Assembly: GCA_033851915.1 (NCBI GenBank)
Contig: JAWSVM010000001.1
Location: forward strand, 434,001-498,000
Direction: 5' to 3'
DNA from: UBA1672 sp033851915
GTDB taxonomy: Bacteria; Pseudomonadota; Alphaproteobacteria; Micavibrionales; Micavibrionaceae
Length of the DNA stretch: 64,000 nt
Every line of letters starts with the position of its first letter. Position 1 is the stretch's first letter. The translations under genes were made by a program, and so were the position numbers. Of the stretch, positions 42,507 through 51,609 are shown piece by piece. The notes under the pieces are model-generated. The model saw nothing but the letters and a program-made list of their open reading frames with translations. It was not told the DNA's origin and ran no database searches.

Positions 42507-43334
42507 ATGCCTGAGCTTCCAGAGGTTGAGATTGTTCGTCGCGGCATGGATCAGGCCATTACAGGCAAGACGATACGCATCGTTCAGGTTAATCGTTATG
42601 ATTTACGCATTCCTGTGCCGCAGGATTTCGGGCAAAGCGTAACGGGGAAGGCTGTGCGGTCTTTATCGCGGCGCGGTAAGTATATTATTATGCATATTGG
42701 CGATGACGTGGTGAGTGTTTTGCATTTGGGTATGTCGGGGCGTATTCGTATTTTTTCGCCCGATGATCCCTATGTTCCGCAGAAACATGACCATATTGTT
42801 TTTACGATGGATGACGGTACGTGTTTTGCTTTTGAAGATCCGCGGCGTTTTGGCATGTTTTATTTGGTTTCCAATGATTGGGGTGCGGATAAGCCGTTTG
42901 TCTCTATGGGGCCGGAGCCGCTGGAGCAATGGTCGGGGCAAGATTTATTCGAATCGATTCGCAATAAAAAGGCCGCCATAAAATCTGTATTACTGGATCA
43001 GCGGGTTGTGGCCGGACTTGGGAATATCTATGTGTGTGAGGTTTTGTTTCGTGCGCATATTAATCCCGCGTGTCAGGCGAAGGATTTGGACATCGGGGCA
43101 TGTGAAAGAATTGTGGCGTATAGCCGTGATGTTTTGAACGAAGCAATTGCGGCGGGTGGCAGTACTTTAAAAGATTATCAGCATACAGATGGTTCGCTGG
43201 GATATTTTCAGCATGGTTTCTCTGTTTATGATCGAGAAGGGCATAAATGCACGCATGAATCCTGTTCATCAGAAATATTGCGTATAGTTCAGGCAGGGCG
43301 TTCGACATTTTATTGCCCGTCTTGTCAAAATTAG
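42507..43334 (+). CDS. mutM: Formamidopyrimidine-DNA glycosylase
   Basis: Removes oxidised purines such as 8-oxoguanine and nicks the abasic site. The 275-residue protein has the processed N-terminus PELPEVE with catalytic Pro and Glu, the FAFEDPRRFGMF segment, the helix-two-turn-helix GLGNIYVCEVLFRAHINP, and a C-terminal zinc finger with CTHESC and YCPSC. The ribosome site GGGGAGG is strong. It lies in the mutM-rpsT-dnaA neighbourhood common in Alphaproteobacteria. Confidence 0.97.
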   Translation: MPELPEVEIVRRGMDQAITGKTIRIVQVNRYDLRIPVPQDFGQSVTGKAVRSLSRRGKYIIMHIGDDVVSVLHLGMSGRIRIFSPDDPYVPQKHDHIVFTMDDGTCFAFEDPRRFGMFYLVSNDWGADKPFVSMGPEPLEQWSGQDLFESIRNKKAAIKSVLLDQRVVAGLGNIYVCEVLFRAHINPACQAKDLDIGACERIVAYSRDVLNEAIAAGGSTLKDYQHTDGSLGYFQHGFSVYDREGHKCTHESCSSEILRIVQAGRSTFYCPSCQN

Positions 43335-43372
43335 TCAGAATATTGTTGTAAGCAGAATTAAGAGAGAAAATA

Positions 43373-43786
43373 ATGAGCGTATATATAAGACAATATTTCA
43401 GAGTGATATTTTCTGTCGCGATGTTTTCTTTGATTGTGTTGTGCTCGGGCGCGCCGGCTTTTGCCGATGCGGAGCAAAAGACATTCCAAGAGCCGCAGTT
43501 TTTCTCTTCTCTGCAAGATATCCCTTTGATGCCCGGTATGGAAGAATTGGATGGCCATGCCGTGTCTTTTGATAAGCCGGGGGGACGGATTAGCGAATCG
43601 TTTGCTCTGACACATGATTTGAAACAGGGCGATGTGCTGCATTTTTATCATGCAACACTTCCTCAATTAGGGTGGGGACGGGTGTCCGAATATCAATTCT
43701 TCCGTCAAAGCGAGACGCTGGAAATTTCTTTTGGAGAAATTGAAGAGCAGTCCATTATTAGGATTATGATCGGCCCGACATTATAG
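43373..43786 (+). CDS. Exported protein of unknown function
   Basis: A 137-residue protein with a signal peptide (about residues 1-31, AFA-D). The mature part reads FQEPQFFSSLQDIPLMPGMEELDG and LKQGDVLHFYHATLPQLGWGR, the pattern of a small alpha/beta domain repeated in many alphaproteobacterial secreted proteins beside mutM; I cannot give a family name. It is 38 bp downstream of mutM and may share its transcript. Confidence 0.72.
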   Translation: MSVYIRQYFRVIFSVAMFSLIVLCSGAPAFADAEQKTFQEPQFFSSLQDIPLMPGMEELDGHAVSFDKPGGRISESFALTHDLKQGDVLHFYHATLPQLGWGRVSEYQFFRQSETLEISFGEIEEQSIIRIMIGPTL

Positions 43787-43878
43787 CACTTGGAAGACCT
43801 TGTTTGATCGTTTGGCGGAATAATTCTGTTTGTAACCTATTTTCATGAAAAATGATTCGCAAAAAATGCATGAATCAC

Positions 43879-43908
43879 TTGACAAGCCACCCCCTACACG
43901 CGTATTAC
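43879..43908 (+). promoter_or_regulatory. Promoter of rpsT
   Basis: TTGACA (43879-43884), 18 bp, then TATTAC (43903-43908): a consensus -35 with a fair -10, about 160 bp upstream of rpsT. This implies a long leader, which is typical where S20 controls its own synthesis, though I see no specific structure. Confidence 0.65.
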
Positions 43909-44071
43909 TTTCCGAAATCTGAAGTGGATTTAAAGAATTTAGCAATTAAATATGTTGTTATCCCGCTGAAAATGAGAGCATAAGAATTTATTCCTGTGGA
44001 ACGTTTTGGGTATATATAATGTATAAAATTGGAATTAGAATATTTAATTAAAGGTTTGAAAAGGTTTAACA

Positions 44072-44332
44072 ATGGCTGATCATGCATCTGCAAAAAAACG
44101 TATTCGTCGTACAGAAAGACGCACAGAAATTAATACTGCGCGTCGTAGTCGTCTTCGCTCTTTCTTGAAGAGAGTTGAAACTGAAATTACTTCAGGTAAT
44201 TCAACTGACGCGAGAGAGGCTTTGAGACTCGCTCAAGTGGAGCTTTACAGGTCTGTTGCGAAGGGCATTATGCACAAGAAAACAGCCTCTCGTACGTTGT
44301 CTCGTTTGAGTGCGCGCGTTAAAGCAATTTAA
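44072..44332 (+). CDS. rpsT: Small-subunit ribosomal protein S20
   Basis: The 86-residue basic helical protein with the usual MADHASAKKRIRRTERRTEIN start and the AKGIMHKKTASRTLSRLSARV C-terminal helix, recognisable by SAKKRIRRTERR and HKKTASRTLSRLS. It binds 16S rRNA. It precedes dnaA by about 575 bp, an arrangement widespread in Alphaproteobacteria including Caulobacter. A TTGACA promoter lies upstream. Confidence 0.98.
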   Translation: MADHASAKKRIRRTERRTEINTARRSRLRSFLKRVETEITSGNSTDAREALRLAQVELYRSVAKGIMHKKTASRTLSRLSARVKAI

Positions 44333-44909
44333 TTTACCAATAGCATTTATGTATATTAGCGATCTTCATTAACCATATGAAAGATAACGGTTTTTCTTGC
44401 CTTGCAGCGTGTCTGTGAGGCTTTTTTACTGTTCAGGACCTTTTTTTGAACTAATATTTCTTTTTTGCAAATTCATGATTTGTTCTTATTGCCTGTCAGT
44501 AATTTTTTGTTGTAGTATCTTTTCATCGCCGACAGACATGACGAATAAAATAAAATCAGATGTCGGGATGCCATGCGATTGTATTTTGATTTTGGCAAGG
44601 ATGTTTTAGAAACATCGTTCGTTTTAGACAAATAGAGAATCGCCTTAGCTGGTTAAATAAAACCAGTAGTAGTTAGGGGACGGCCGCTAAACAAGCTTGG
44701 TATTTTAAGCGATAGTTTTAGATTGAGCCTTACATTGAAAGTACCAGACTCGAGAGAAGTTGTGTGAATATGTTGATATTCGCACGTGGATTTCTGCGAC
44801 CAAAATTATGGGTCGCACCGGGAGGTCGCTACTGTATTGAGTAAGTTTGCGTAATTAAAAATAATTTTGTTTAAATGTTAAAAGTAACTTTTAGAAAGTG
44901 GAGAAAAAA
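44333..44909. other. Intergenic region upstream of dnaA, with hairpins
   Basis: No convincing gene lies in these 577 bp. Visible elements: TTAACCAT, a CtrA half-site consensus, at about 44369; hairpin CTGGTT-AAATAA-AACCAG (44649-44666); TGTGAATAT (44763-44771), one mismatch from an inverted DnaA box, within the hairpin GAATAT-GTTG-ATATTC; and GCGACC (44796) able to pair with GGTCGC at 44811 or at 44824, giving two exclusive structures just before dnaA. GANTC occurs twice only. This may be a structured dnaA leader controlling expression. No strong promoter is assigned. Confidence 0.45.
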
Positions 44910-46340
44910 ATGTCAGAAACCCTCGGAAAAACGCCGGCAAAACTAAAGAAGTACAATGCAGATATGGAGAATACTCCTCTTGAGCCTACATCTGAAATTA
45001 AGAAACTATGGAGTGTTGTTCACTCAGGTATGCGTAAAGAATTTGGCGAAGCAATTTTTCGTAGCTGGTTAAAGCCGTTGACATTACGTGCTTATTATCA
45101 CGGTACGATGGAAGTTTCCGTGCCAACACGATTTATGCGTGACTGGATTCAAACCCATTATGCAGAACGTATTTCCACAATGTGCACAGAAGAAAATGCA
45201 GAAGTTAAACGTGTGCAAATTGTTGTGGTACAAAATGCAATTATAGAAGATAGGGTTGTTCACGCGGAAGATAGAGCCGCTATTGCGAATGTTGATTTGA
45301 AGGAAGCCATTTCCGAGATTTCTTCTCCGTTGGATCAACGCTTTACTTTTGATAGTTTCATTGTTGGTAAGCCTAATGCTCTGGCGCATGCTGCTGCGCG
45401 TCGTGTTTGTGAAAGCGCAAGCGTGCCGTTCAATCCGTTGTTCCTATATGGCGGTGTTGGTCTTGGTAAAACGCATCTAATGCATGCGATTGCCCATACA
45501 ATGGCAGAGAACTTCCCTGAAAAAGTTGTGATGTATCTTTCTGCAGAGAAGTTTATGTATCAGTTCGTGAAGGCTTTGCGTGCAAATGACACAATGACGT
45601 TTAAGGAGCAATTCCGTAGTGTTGATGTTCTTATGATTGATGATATTCAGTTTATCGCAGGTAAAGAATCAACGCAGGAAGAGTTCTTCCATACGTTTAA
45701 TGCGCTTGTGGACTTGAACAAGCAGATCATTATTTCTGCGGATAAAGCGCCGAGTGATCTAAAAGGCATTGATGAGCGTTTGCGTTCACGCCTTGCTTGG
45801 GGCCTTGTTGCTGATATTCATCCTTCTACGTATGAATTACGTCTTGGCATATTGCAGTCAAAGCGCGAGAGATTGGGTGCAACCGTGCCGGATAGCGTTC
45901 TTGAATTCTTGGCTTTGAAGGTTACGTCTAACATTCGTGAGCTTGAAGGTGCGCTTAACCGTATCGTTGCGCATGCTGATGTGTCCAAGAACGAGATTAC
46001 GTTGGAAAACACACAGGAAGTTTTACAAGACCTTCTACGTGCTCATGATCGCCGTATTACTATTGATGAGATCCAGCGCAAAGTGGCTGAGCATTATAAT
46101 CTGCGTTTGACAGATATGCATTCTGCACGTCGTGCACGCCAAGTTGCCCGTCCACGTCAGGTTGCGATGTATTTGTCCAAAATGCTGACTGCGCGCTCGC
46201 TGCCGGAAATTGGTCGTAAGTTTGGTGGTCGTGATCACACAACTGTGATGCATGCGATTCGCAAGGTTGAAGAGCTGATGGGTGATGATGCACAAATCGC
46301 ACAAGATGTAGACGTTGTTCGCCGCGCATTAACAGGCTGA
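44910..46340 (+). CDS. dnaA: Chromosomal replication initiator DnaA
   Basis: The AAA+ initiator that opens the origin. The 476-residue protein has domain I (SEIKKLWSVVHSGMRKEFGEAIFRSWLKP), a short linker, the ATPase domain with Walker A GGVGLGKTH and Walker B LMIDDIQFIAG, and domain IV with the signature GRDHTTVMHAIRK that reads DnaA boxes (segments given separately). I choose ATG 44910, with GGAG upstream; a GTG at 44898 is in frame. Unusually, dnaN does not follow: a secreted-protein gene and the biotin operon intervene. A palindromic element and a terminator follow the stop codon. Confidence 0.98.
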   Translation: MSETLGKTPAKLKKYNADMENTPLEPTSEIKKLWSVVHSGMRKEFGEAIFRSWLKPLTLRAYYHGTMEVSVPTRFMRDWIQTHYAERISTMCTEENAEVKRVQIVVVQNAIIEDRVVHAEDRAAIANVDLKEAISEISSPLDQRFTFDSFIVGKPNALAHAAARRVCESASVPFNPLFLYGGVGLGKTHLMHAIAHTMAENFPEKVVMYLSAEKFMYQFVKALRANDTMTFKEQFRSVDVLMIDDIQFIAGKESTQEEFFHTFNALVDLNKQIIISADKAPSDLKGIDERLRSRLAWGLVADIHPSTYELRLGILQSKRERLGATVPDSVLEFLALKVTSNIRELEGALNRIVAHADVSKNEITLENTQEVLQDLLRAHDRRITIDEIQRKVAEHYNLRLTDMHSARRARQVARPRQVAMYLSKMLTARSLPEIGRKFGGRDHTTVMHAIRKVEELMGDDAQIAQDVDVVRRALTG

Positions 46341-46353
46341 TAGTCGTCTGTCT

Positions 46354-46429
46354 TTAAACTCTGACAGCGTTATGCGCTTCTTACGTACAAGAATACGCTT
46401 CGCAGCTTTTGCCTTGTCAGATTTTAAAT
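46354..46429. repeat. Palindromic intergenic element 5 (after dnaA)
   Basis: Outer arms TTTAAACTCTGACA (46354-46367) and TGTCAGATTTTAAA (46416-46429) pair at 13 of 14 positions. The centre is TACGTA-CAAGAA-TACG and the right flank ends TTGCCTTGTC, as in the elements at 20.4 and 23.3 kb. It starts 13 bp after the dnaA stop codon. Confidence 0.85.
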
Positions 46430-46457
46430 TCATTTGACTAATATAGATAAGAATAAG

Positions 46458-46485
46458 AGCGCGGGTTATATGACCTGCGCTTTTT
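46458..46485 (+). terminator. Rho-independent terminator of dnaA
   Basis: AGCGC-G-GGT, loop, ACC-T-GCGCT followed by TTTTTG. Stem of eight pairs with one mismatch. It lies about 30 bp after the palindromic element, the same order of element then terminator as after groEL. Confidence 0.75.
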
Positions 46486-46506
46486 GTTATTGTGTCGGGT
46501 TTATAA

Positions 46507-47352
46507 TCAGCAAATTGCATCACTGCCAACACCATCGCATCCGTTAATTGATAGTGAGGTATCTTCGAGCAGAGTTGATGTTGTTACTCTTAATGTTCCG
46601 GGTATTATGGAGGTTCCTCCTGCGGGTATGATGACTTGTACCTTAACATCAATCGTACAGCTTGCCGCTGCATTTAAGGTGCCCGTGCAATTTTCTGTAA
46701 AAACTTTATATCCTTCGATGGTGCCAGTACAATTTGTGAATGGGCCAGCTGAACAATCATTTTCCGGCAGGACGGTTATGGCTGTTATTGTTTGGTCACA
46801 GGCGCCATTATTGATAACGGTGATTGTGTGTGTTTCGATGTATGTTCCGGCATTAAAGCCAGTGCCCCATAACCATGATGTGTCTCCTGTGACATTTAAA
46901 GTGCCCGCATCGCCTGTGGTTTTTTTAACAATGTTTTTGGCTGTGCCGTTGCAGGCATGTATGTCTTTTGTAGGTGTGTCATAGTCTATACGGCCAGCAA
47001 CGGCGCATGCACCTGCGGAGCCGCTATTTTCAAATTCAATCCAATTGGTTCCATTGCAAAATTTAAAATTATTGAGGCCGGTGTCATAATCCAGAGCGCT
47101 TTCGGTTACGCCGGCGCAAGATCCTGCAGTGATTGTAGCCCCCATGGAGATATAATTTGTGCCATCGCAATAGTGATAAGCGTTGTTGGCGCTGTCATAG
47201 CCCCATTCGCCTTCTGTCGTGCAGACTCCGAATGTTGTGACGGTCGGTACGACGCAAGCTGCGGCGAAGGTGTATTTGGGCAGCAAAAGAATGAGGCAGA
47301 AACACAAGATATATAGGGTGCTGTGTGCTAATGGTTTGGCTGTTTTCATCAT
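46507..47352 (-). CDS. Secreted protein with Cys-containing tail-fibre-like repeats
   Basis: A 281-residue exported protein with a signal peptide (about residues 1-31, TFA-A). Three related units follow: YDSANNAYHYCDGTNYISM, YDTGLNNFKFCNGTNWIEF and YDTPTKDIHACNGTAKNIV, each with a C-x-G-T core, linked by CAGV- or CAVAG-type turns. The C-terminal half (about 145-281) is beta-rich with further paired cysteines (NCTGTIEGYKVFTENCTGTL). Such units occur in surface or pilus-associated proteins. I choose ATG 47352 with GAGGATAGAA upstream. The gene is leftward, unlike its dnaA and bioB neighbours, which suggests insertion. Confidence 0.7.
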   Translation of the reverse strand: MMKTAKPLAHSTLYILCFCLILLLPKYTFAAACVVPTVTTFGVCTTEGEWGYDSANNAYHYCDGTNYISMGATITAGSCAGVTESALDYDTGLNNFKFCNGTNWIEFENSGSAGACAVAGRIDYDTPTKDIHACNGTAKNIVKKTTGDAGTLNVTGDTSWLWGTGFNAGTYIETHTITVINNGACDQTITAITVLPENDCSAGPFTNCTGTIEGYKVFTENCTGTLNAAASCTIDVKVQVIIPAGGTSIIPGTLRVTTSTLLEDTSLSINGCDGVGSDAIC

Positions 47353-47510
47353 TTCTATCCTCAATAGCTTGGCTGGTTTCAATAAGCCTTTCTACGATTC
47401 TAGCAGAAATTTCCTTTTTTGTGTCTTTGAATATCCATGTAGGCCATTATTTTGGCTTTAGTGGATAAAATTGTTTGACCCTTGCGGATAGCCGCCTTAG
47501 GTTAGATTTT

Positions 47511-48500
47511 ATGAGTAATATACAAGAGATAAAGAGCTATACGCTCGAAGAGGTCACAGCCCTCTATAACCGCCCATTGCTTGATTTAGTATATGAGGCG
47601 GCTGGTGTTCATCGTGAAAATCACACGGCGAACGAGATGCAAATGTGTACGTTGCTGTCTATCAAGACGGGTGGTTGCACGGAGGATTGCGGCTATTGTT
47701 CGCAAAGCCTTAGCAATGATGCGGAGCTGGAAAAAGAAGTTTTATTGAAGACGGATGATGTTTTGGCGCAGGCACGCAAAGCCAAAGAAAGCGGCTCAAC
47801 CCGTTTTTGTATGGGGGCTGCGTGGCCAAAAGTGTTGGATGGGCGTGCGTTTGATCGTGTATGCGATATGGTGCAGGGCGTATCTGATATGGGCATGGAG
47901 GCGTGTGTGACGCTGGGTATGCTAACCGAACCGCAGGCGATGAAGTTGAAGGCGGCTGGCCTGACGGCTTATAACCATAATCTGGATACGTCACGTGAAT
48001 TTTATGACAAGGTTGTGACTACGCGCAATTATGATGATCGTCTGGAGACTTTGAAAAATGTTGCCAAAGCGGGGATTAATGCTTGCTGTGGCGGGATTCT
48101 AGGTTTGGGCGAAAGCGATGCAGATCGTATTTCTTTGCTGCATACTTTGGCGAACCTTAACCCACAACCCGAATCAGTGCCGATTAATATGCTTGTTCCT
48201 GTTGAGGGAACGCCGATGGCCAACAATAAGATGCTCGATATTTTTGAGTGGATCAGGTGTATCGCTGTTGCGCGGATTTTGATTCCAAAAGCAATGGTAC
48301 GTTTATCTGCGGGGCGTTTGACGATTTCCAAAGAAGCACAAGCGATGGCCTTTATGGCGGGCGCGAATGCGATCTTTACGGGGGAGAAGCTCCTCACCAC
48401 ACCAAATCCCGAGAAGGATGCGGATTATGCATTATTGGGTGAGCTGGGCATTAAGCCGCGCGCACCATTTAAGGATGAAGAGCAGGAAGCTGCCGCGTAG
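47511..48500 (+). CDS. bioB: Biotin synthase BioB
   Basis: Radical SAM enzyme that inserts sulphur into dethiobiotin in the last step of biotin synthesis. The 329-residue protein has the cluster motif GGCTEDCGYCSQS (C-x3-C-x2-C), the YNHNLDTS region, and the C-terminal AGANAIFTGEKLLTT segment. I choose ATG 47511 with TTAGGTTAG upstream; an in-frame TTG at 47475 would add 12 residues. It leads the bioB-F-D-A operon. I see no BioR or BirA box in the 158 bp upstream. Confidence 0.97.
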   Translation: MSNIQEIKSYTLEEVTALYNRPLLDLVYEAAGVHRENHTANEMQMCTLLSIKTGGCTEDCGYCSQSLSNDAELEKEVLLKTDDVLAQARKAKESGSTRFCMGAAWPKVLDGRAFDRVCDMVQGVSDMGMEACVTLGMLTEPQAMKLKAAGLTAYNHNLDTSREFYDKVVTTRNYDDRLETLKNVAKAGINACCGGILGLGESDADRISLLHTLANLNPQPESVPINMLVPVEGTPMANNKMLDIFEWIRCIAVARILIPKAMVRLSAGRLTISKEAQAMAFMAGANAIFTGEKLLTTPNPEKDADYALLGELGIKPRAPFKDEEQEAAA

Positions 48501-48529
48501 TCCTGTAATTTTGAATGAGATAATATTTC

Positions 48530-49642
48530 ATGCAGCAGTTTCAAAATGCGCTATCAGAGCTAAAAGATCAAAACCGATATAGGTCTTTGAATTTGCCTGC
48601 AGGCATTGACCTGACTTCCAATGATTATATGGGTATGGCGGTGCATCCGCGCTTGCGGGTGGCGGCGATCGAGGCGTTAGAGAGTGGCCTTGATATCGGC
48701 GCGGCGGGGTCGCGTTTATTGCGTGGGCACACATCTTGCCATGCGGAACTGGAATCCTATGCCGCGACATATTTCAAAGCAGGCGGGGCATTGTATTTTG
48801 CCAGTGGATTTCAGGCGAATTATGCGTTGCTGACCACTTTGCCTGATCGCCGTGATGTGGTTTTGTATGACGGCCTTATTCATGCCAGCGTTCGTGATGG
48901 TTTGATTGCCACGCAGGCGAAGAGCTATAAGTTTGCACATAATGATATGGACGCGCTGGAGGTGTTGCTAAAGCGTCACCGTGATAAGGCAGGAACGATT
49001 TGGATAGCCGTCGAATCGGTTTATTCGATGGATGGTGATATTGCGCCGTTGAGCGATCTCTACGCGCTGGCTGTGCGTTATGATGCGATGCTGATTGTTG
49101 ATGAGGCGCATGCTACGGGTATTTACGGTACGGATGGTAAAGGATTGTGCTGGGACATTATTGATGCGCATGGCTATGACCATTTGGTGACATTGCATAC
49201 GTGTGGTAAGGCGATTGGTGTGGCGGGGGGCTTGGTTTGCGCGTCTTCGGTTGTAATTGACTATATGGTGAATAAAGCGCGTCCCTTTATATTCTCAACC
49301 GCGCCGATGCCGTTGCAGGCTTTGCTGGTGCAGAAATCTCTGGAGATTTTGGCGTCCGAAGATGGAGTGCAGCGTCGGGAGAGGTTGTTTAAAATATGTG
49401 CGCTGGGGCAGGCATTATTCGGCGGTGCAGGTACGCAAGTGATTCCGATTATTCTGGGCGAGGATGAAAAAGCGGTTTTGATTGCCAAGGCCATGCAAGA
49501 GGCGGGGTATGATATTCGCGCCATTCGTCCGCCAACAGTGCCGCAAGGGCAGGCGCGTTTGCGTTTGTCTTTAAGTTCAGAGTTAGAACCTGCTGTTTTA
49601 CAAGGTTTCGCTGATACGCTACAACCTTATATGGAGGGGTAG
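48530..49642 (+). CDS. bioF: 8-amino-7-oxononanoate synthase BioF
   Basis: PLP enzyme that condenses pimeloyl thioester with alanine. The 370-residue protein has GAAGSRLLRGHTSCH, YFASGFQANYALL, the PLP-ring Asp and His in VDEAHATGIYG, and the PLP-binding Lys in HTCGKAIGVAGG. The gene is 29 bp downstream of bioB and 3 bp upstream of bioD. The genes that make the pimeloyl precursor (bioC, bioH or bioZ) are not in the window. Confidence 0.96.
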   Translation: MQQFQNALSELKDQNRYRSLNLPAGIDLTSNDYMGMAVHPRLRVAAIEALESGLDIGAAGSRLLRGHTSCHAELESYAATYFKAGGALYFASGFQANYALLTTLPDRRDVVLYDGLIHASVRDGLIATQAKSYKFAHNDMDALEVLLKRHRDKAGTIWIAVESVYSMDGDIAPLSDLYALAVRYDAMLIVDEAHATGIYGTDGKGLCWDIIDAHGYDHLVTLHTCGKAIGVAGGLVCASSVVIDYMVNKARPFIFSTAPMPLQALLVQKSLEILASEDGVQRRERLFKICALGQALFGGAGTQVIPIILGEDEKAVLIAKAMQEAGYDIRAIRPPTVPQGQARLRLSLSSELEPAVLQGFADTLQPYMEG

Positions 49643-49645
49643 AGC

Positions 49646-50302
49646 ATGACGCATAAATTTATCATTACAGGCACGGATACGGATATTGGCAAGACCGTGT
49701 TTTCGGCTGCGCTTATGTTGGGGCTGGAGAGTGCAGGCCATACGCCGCATTACTGGAAACCTGTGCAATCGGGCATCACCGCTAATGTGGATACGCGTCG
49801 CGTGCAGAAATTAACCAACTTGCCTGATGAGCGATTCCTATCCGAGCGTTATATTTTCAGTGAACCATTATCGCCGCACCTTGCTGCTGAAAAAGATGGC
49901 GCGGAAATTGATGTTGATGCGTTGCAAGACCCTGCGCAAATACCTAAATGTGCGGGCGCGTTGGTGATTGAGGGTGCGGGTGGCTTGATGGTGCCGTTAA
50001 CGCGTAATAATTTGCAGATTAATGTGTTCCAGAAATGGAAGGCTCCTTTGATTTTATGTGCGCGCACGGGGTTGGGTACGATTAACCATACGCTGTTATC
50101 GCTGGAGGCAATTTGGGCGCGGGATATTCCGCTGAAAGGTGTTGTCTTTATCGGCGATGAAAATGCGGATAATATCCGTACGATCGCGGAGATGTCCAAG
50201 GTGAAAGTTTTAGGGCGTTTACCGTTGGCGGATGATCTGGATGATACGATGCTGCGCCTTCTGTTTGCGAATAATTTTAAGATTGGGGATTTTGTTGAAT
50301 GA
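49646..50302 (+). CDS. bioD: Dethiobiotin synthetase BioD
   Basis: ATP-dependent carboxylase that closes the ureido ring of dethiobiotin. The 218-residue protein shows the P-loop GTDTDIGKTVFSAAL, KPVQSG with the conserved Lys, and IEGAGGLMVPL. It begins 3 bp after bioF and overlaps bioA by 4 bp, showing translational coupling in the operon. Confidence 0.96.
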   Translation: MTHKFIITGTDTDIGKTVFSAALMLGLESAGHTPHYWKPVQSGITANVDTRRVQKLTNLPDERFLSERYIFSEPLSPHLAAEKDGAEIDVDALQDPAQIPKCAGALVIEGAGGLMVPLTRNNLQINVFQKWKAPLILCARTGLGTINHTLLSLEAIWARDIPLKGVVFIGDENADNIRTIAEMSKVKVLGRLPLADDLDDTMLRLLFANNFKIGDFVE

Positions 50303-51600
50303 GTAAAACTAAACCAACCTCTCCTTTGTGGCATCCCTATACACAGCACGCCATTGCCCCTGATTCCATTCACATAGATCGCGCGGCGGGCGCATATTTA
50401 TTTGCGCGCAATGAGGTTAATGGTGTGCCAAAGGGGGAGCGGCGCATTATTGATGCGATTTCCAGTTGGTGGGTGATTACGCACGGGCATTGTCATCCGG
50501 ACATTATGCACGCGGTGCAACAGCAGGCAGGCGCGCTGGATCAGGTTATATTTGCAGGGTTTACGCATGAGCCTGCGGAAATGTTGGCGGAGAATTTAAT
50601 TGCGGTCACAGGTGATCGTCTGGAGCATGTCTTTCTATCCGATAGTGGCTCAACCGCCGTTGAAGTCGCCTTGAAAATGGCGATTGGATATTGGGAACAT
50701 TCCGGCCATCCGCGGCGTAAGATTATCGCTCTGGAGGGCGGGTATCACGGTGATACGTTTGGCACAATGTCTGTCGGCGGGCGCAGTGTTTATCATAAGT
50801 TATACGAGCCTTATATGTTTGAGGTGGAACATATTCCTTTTCCTGTGGCAGGGTGTGAAGCCGAAACTTTTGCTGCGTTGGAAAAGCTGCTGGATGATAA
50901 CAAGGATGACGTTGCCGCATTTGTGTTTGAGCCTTTATTGCAGGCTGCGGGCGGGATGCGGGTTTATTCACCTGATGTTTTGAAAACCATGGCCGATATG
51001 TGTCGCGCGCATGGTGTGTTGTTGATTGCTGATGAGGTGATGACAGGGTTCGGGCGCACAGGAACGATGTTTGCATGTCAACAAGCGGATTTTGTGCCTG
51101 ATTTGATGTGCCTGTCCAAGGGGCTGACGGGCGGGTTTCTGCCTATGGGCGCGACCCTTTGCACCAAGGATATTTATAACGCGTTTTATCACAAGGATAA
51201 GGCGAAGATGTTTTTCCATTCCTCGTCCTTTATGGGCAATCCATTATCTTGCGCGGCGGCGAATGCTTCGCTTCGTATTTGGGAAGATGATGAGGCGGTG
51301 CAGGATAAAATAGACAATATCGCCAAGGCACATGCCGCGGCAGCCGCGAGTTTTGTGCGGCGCGGTGATTTAACAAATATACGGCAAAAGGGCACGATGC
51401 TGGCGATGGATTTGGCGGTAGAGGATGGTGGGTATCTTTCTGAAATCCAGCCAAAATTATATGAGTCTTTTCTCTCGCAAGGGGTTTTGTTGCGTCCGCT
51501 GGGCAATACGGTGTATATTTTGCCACCATACTGCATTAGTGAGGATGATCTGGATGCGGTTTATAGCGCGGTGAATGTCGCGCTGGATGATGTGTTGTAA
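50299..51600 (+). CDS. bioA: Adenosylmethionine-8-amino-7-oxononanoate aminotransferase BioA
   Basis: PLP aminotransferase that converts 8-amino-7-oxononanoate to 7,8-diaminononanoate using SAM as amino donor. The 433-residue protein has SSWWVITHGHCHP near the N-terminus, SDSGSTAVEVALKMA for phosphate binding, EGGYHGDTFGTMSVGG, LIADEVMTGFGRTG with the PLP Asp, and the Schiff-base Lys in CLSKGLTGGFLPMG. It is the last biotin gene; the operon ends 9 bp before the DnaA-domain-like gene. Confidence 0.97.
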   Translation: MSKTKPTSPLWHPYTQHAIAPDSIHIDRAAGAYLFARNEVNGVPKGERRIIDAISSWWVITHGHCHPDIMHAVQQQAGALDQVIFAGFTHEPAEMLAENLIAVTGDRLEHVFLSDSGSTAVEVALKMAIGYWEHSGHPRRKIIALEGGYHGDTFGTMSVGGRSVYHKLYEPYMFEVEHIPFPVAGCEAETFAALEKLLDDNKDDVAAFVFEPLLQAAGGMRVYSPDVLKTMADMCRAHGVLLIADEVMTGFGRTGTMFACQQADFVPDLMCLSKGLTGGFLPMGATLCTKDIYNAFYHKDKAKMFFHSSSFMGNPLSCAAANASLRIWEDDEAVQDKIDNIAKAHAAAAASFVRRGDLTNIRQKGTMLAMDLAVEDGGYLSEIQPKLYESFLSQGVLLRPLGNTVYILPPYCISEDDLDAVYSAVNVALDDVL

Positions 51601-51609
51601 GGAACAAAG

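Noticed and set aside
44397..44609. A 70-codon open frame (TTG start) upstream of dnaA
   Set aside because: Cys/Phe-rich composition without a ribosome site, in a region better explained as leader or regulatory DNA.
47353..47510. BioR or BirA operator upstream of bioB
   Set aside because: No TTATMKATAA-like or TTGTAAACC-like palindrome is seen.
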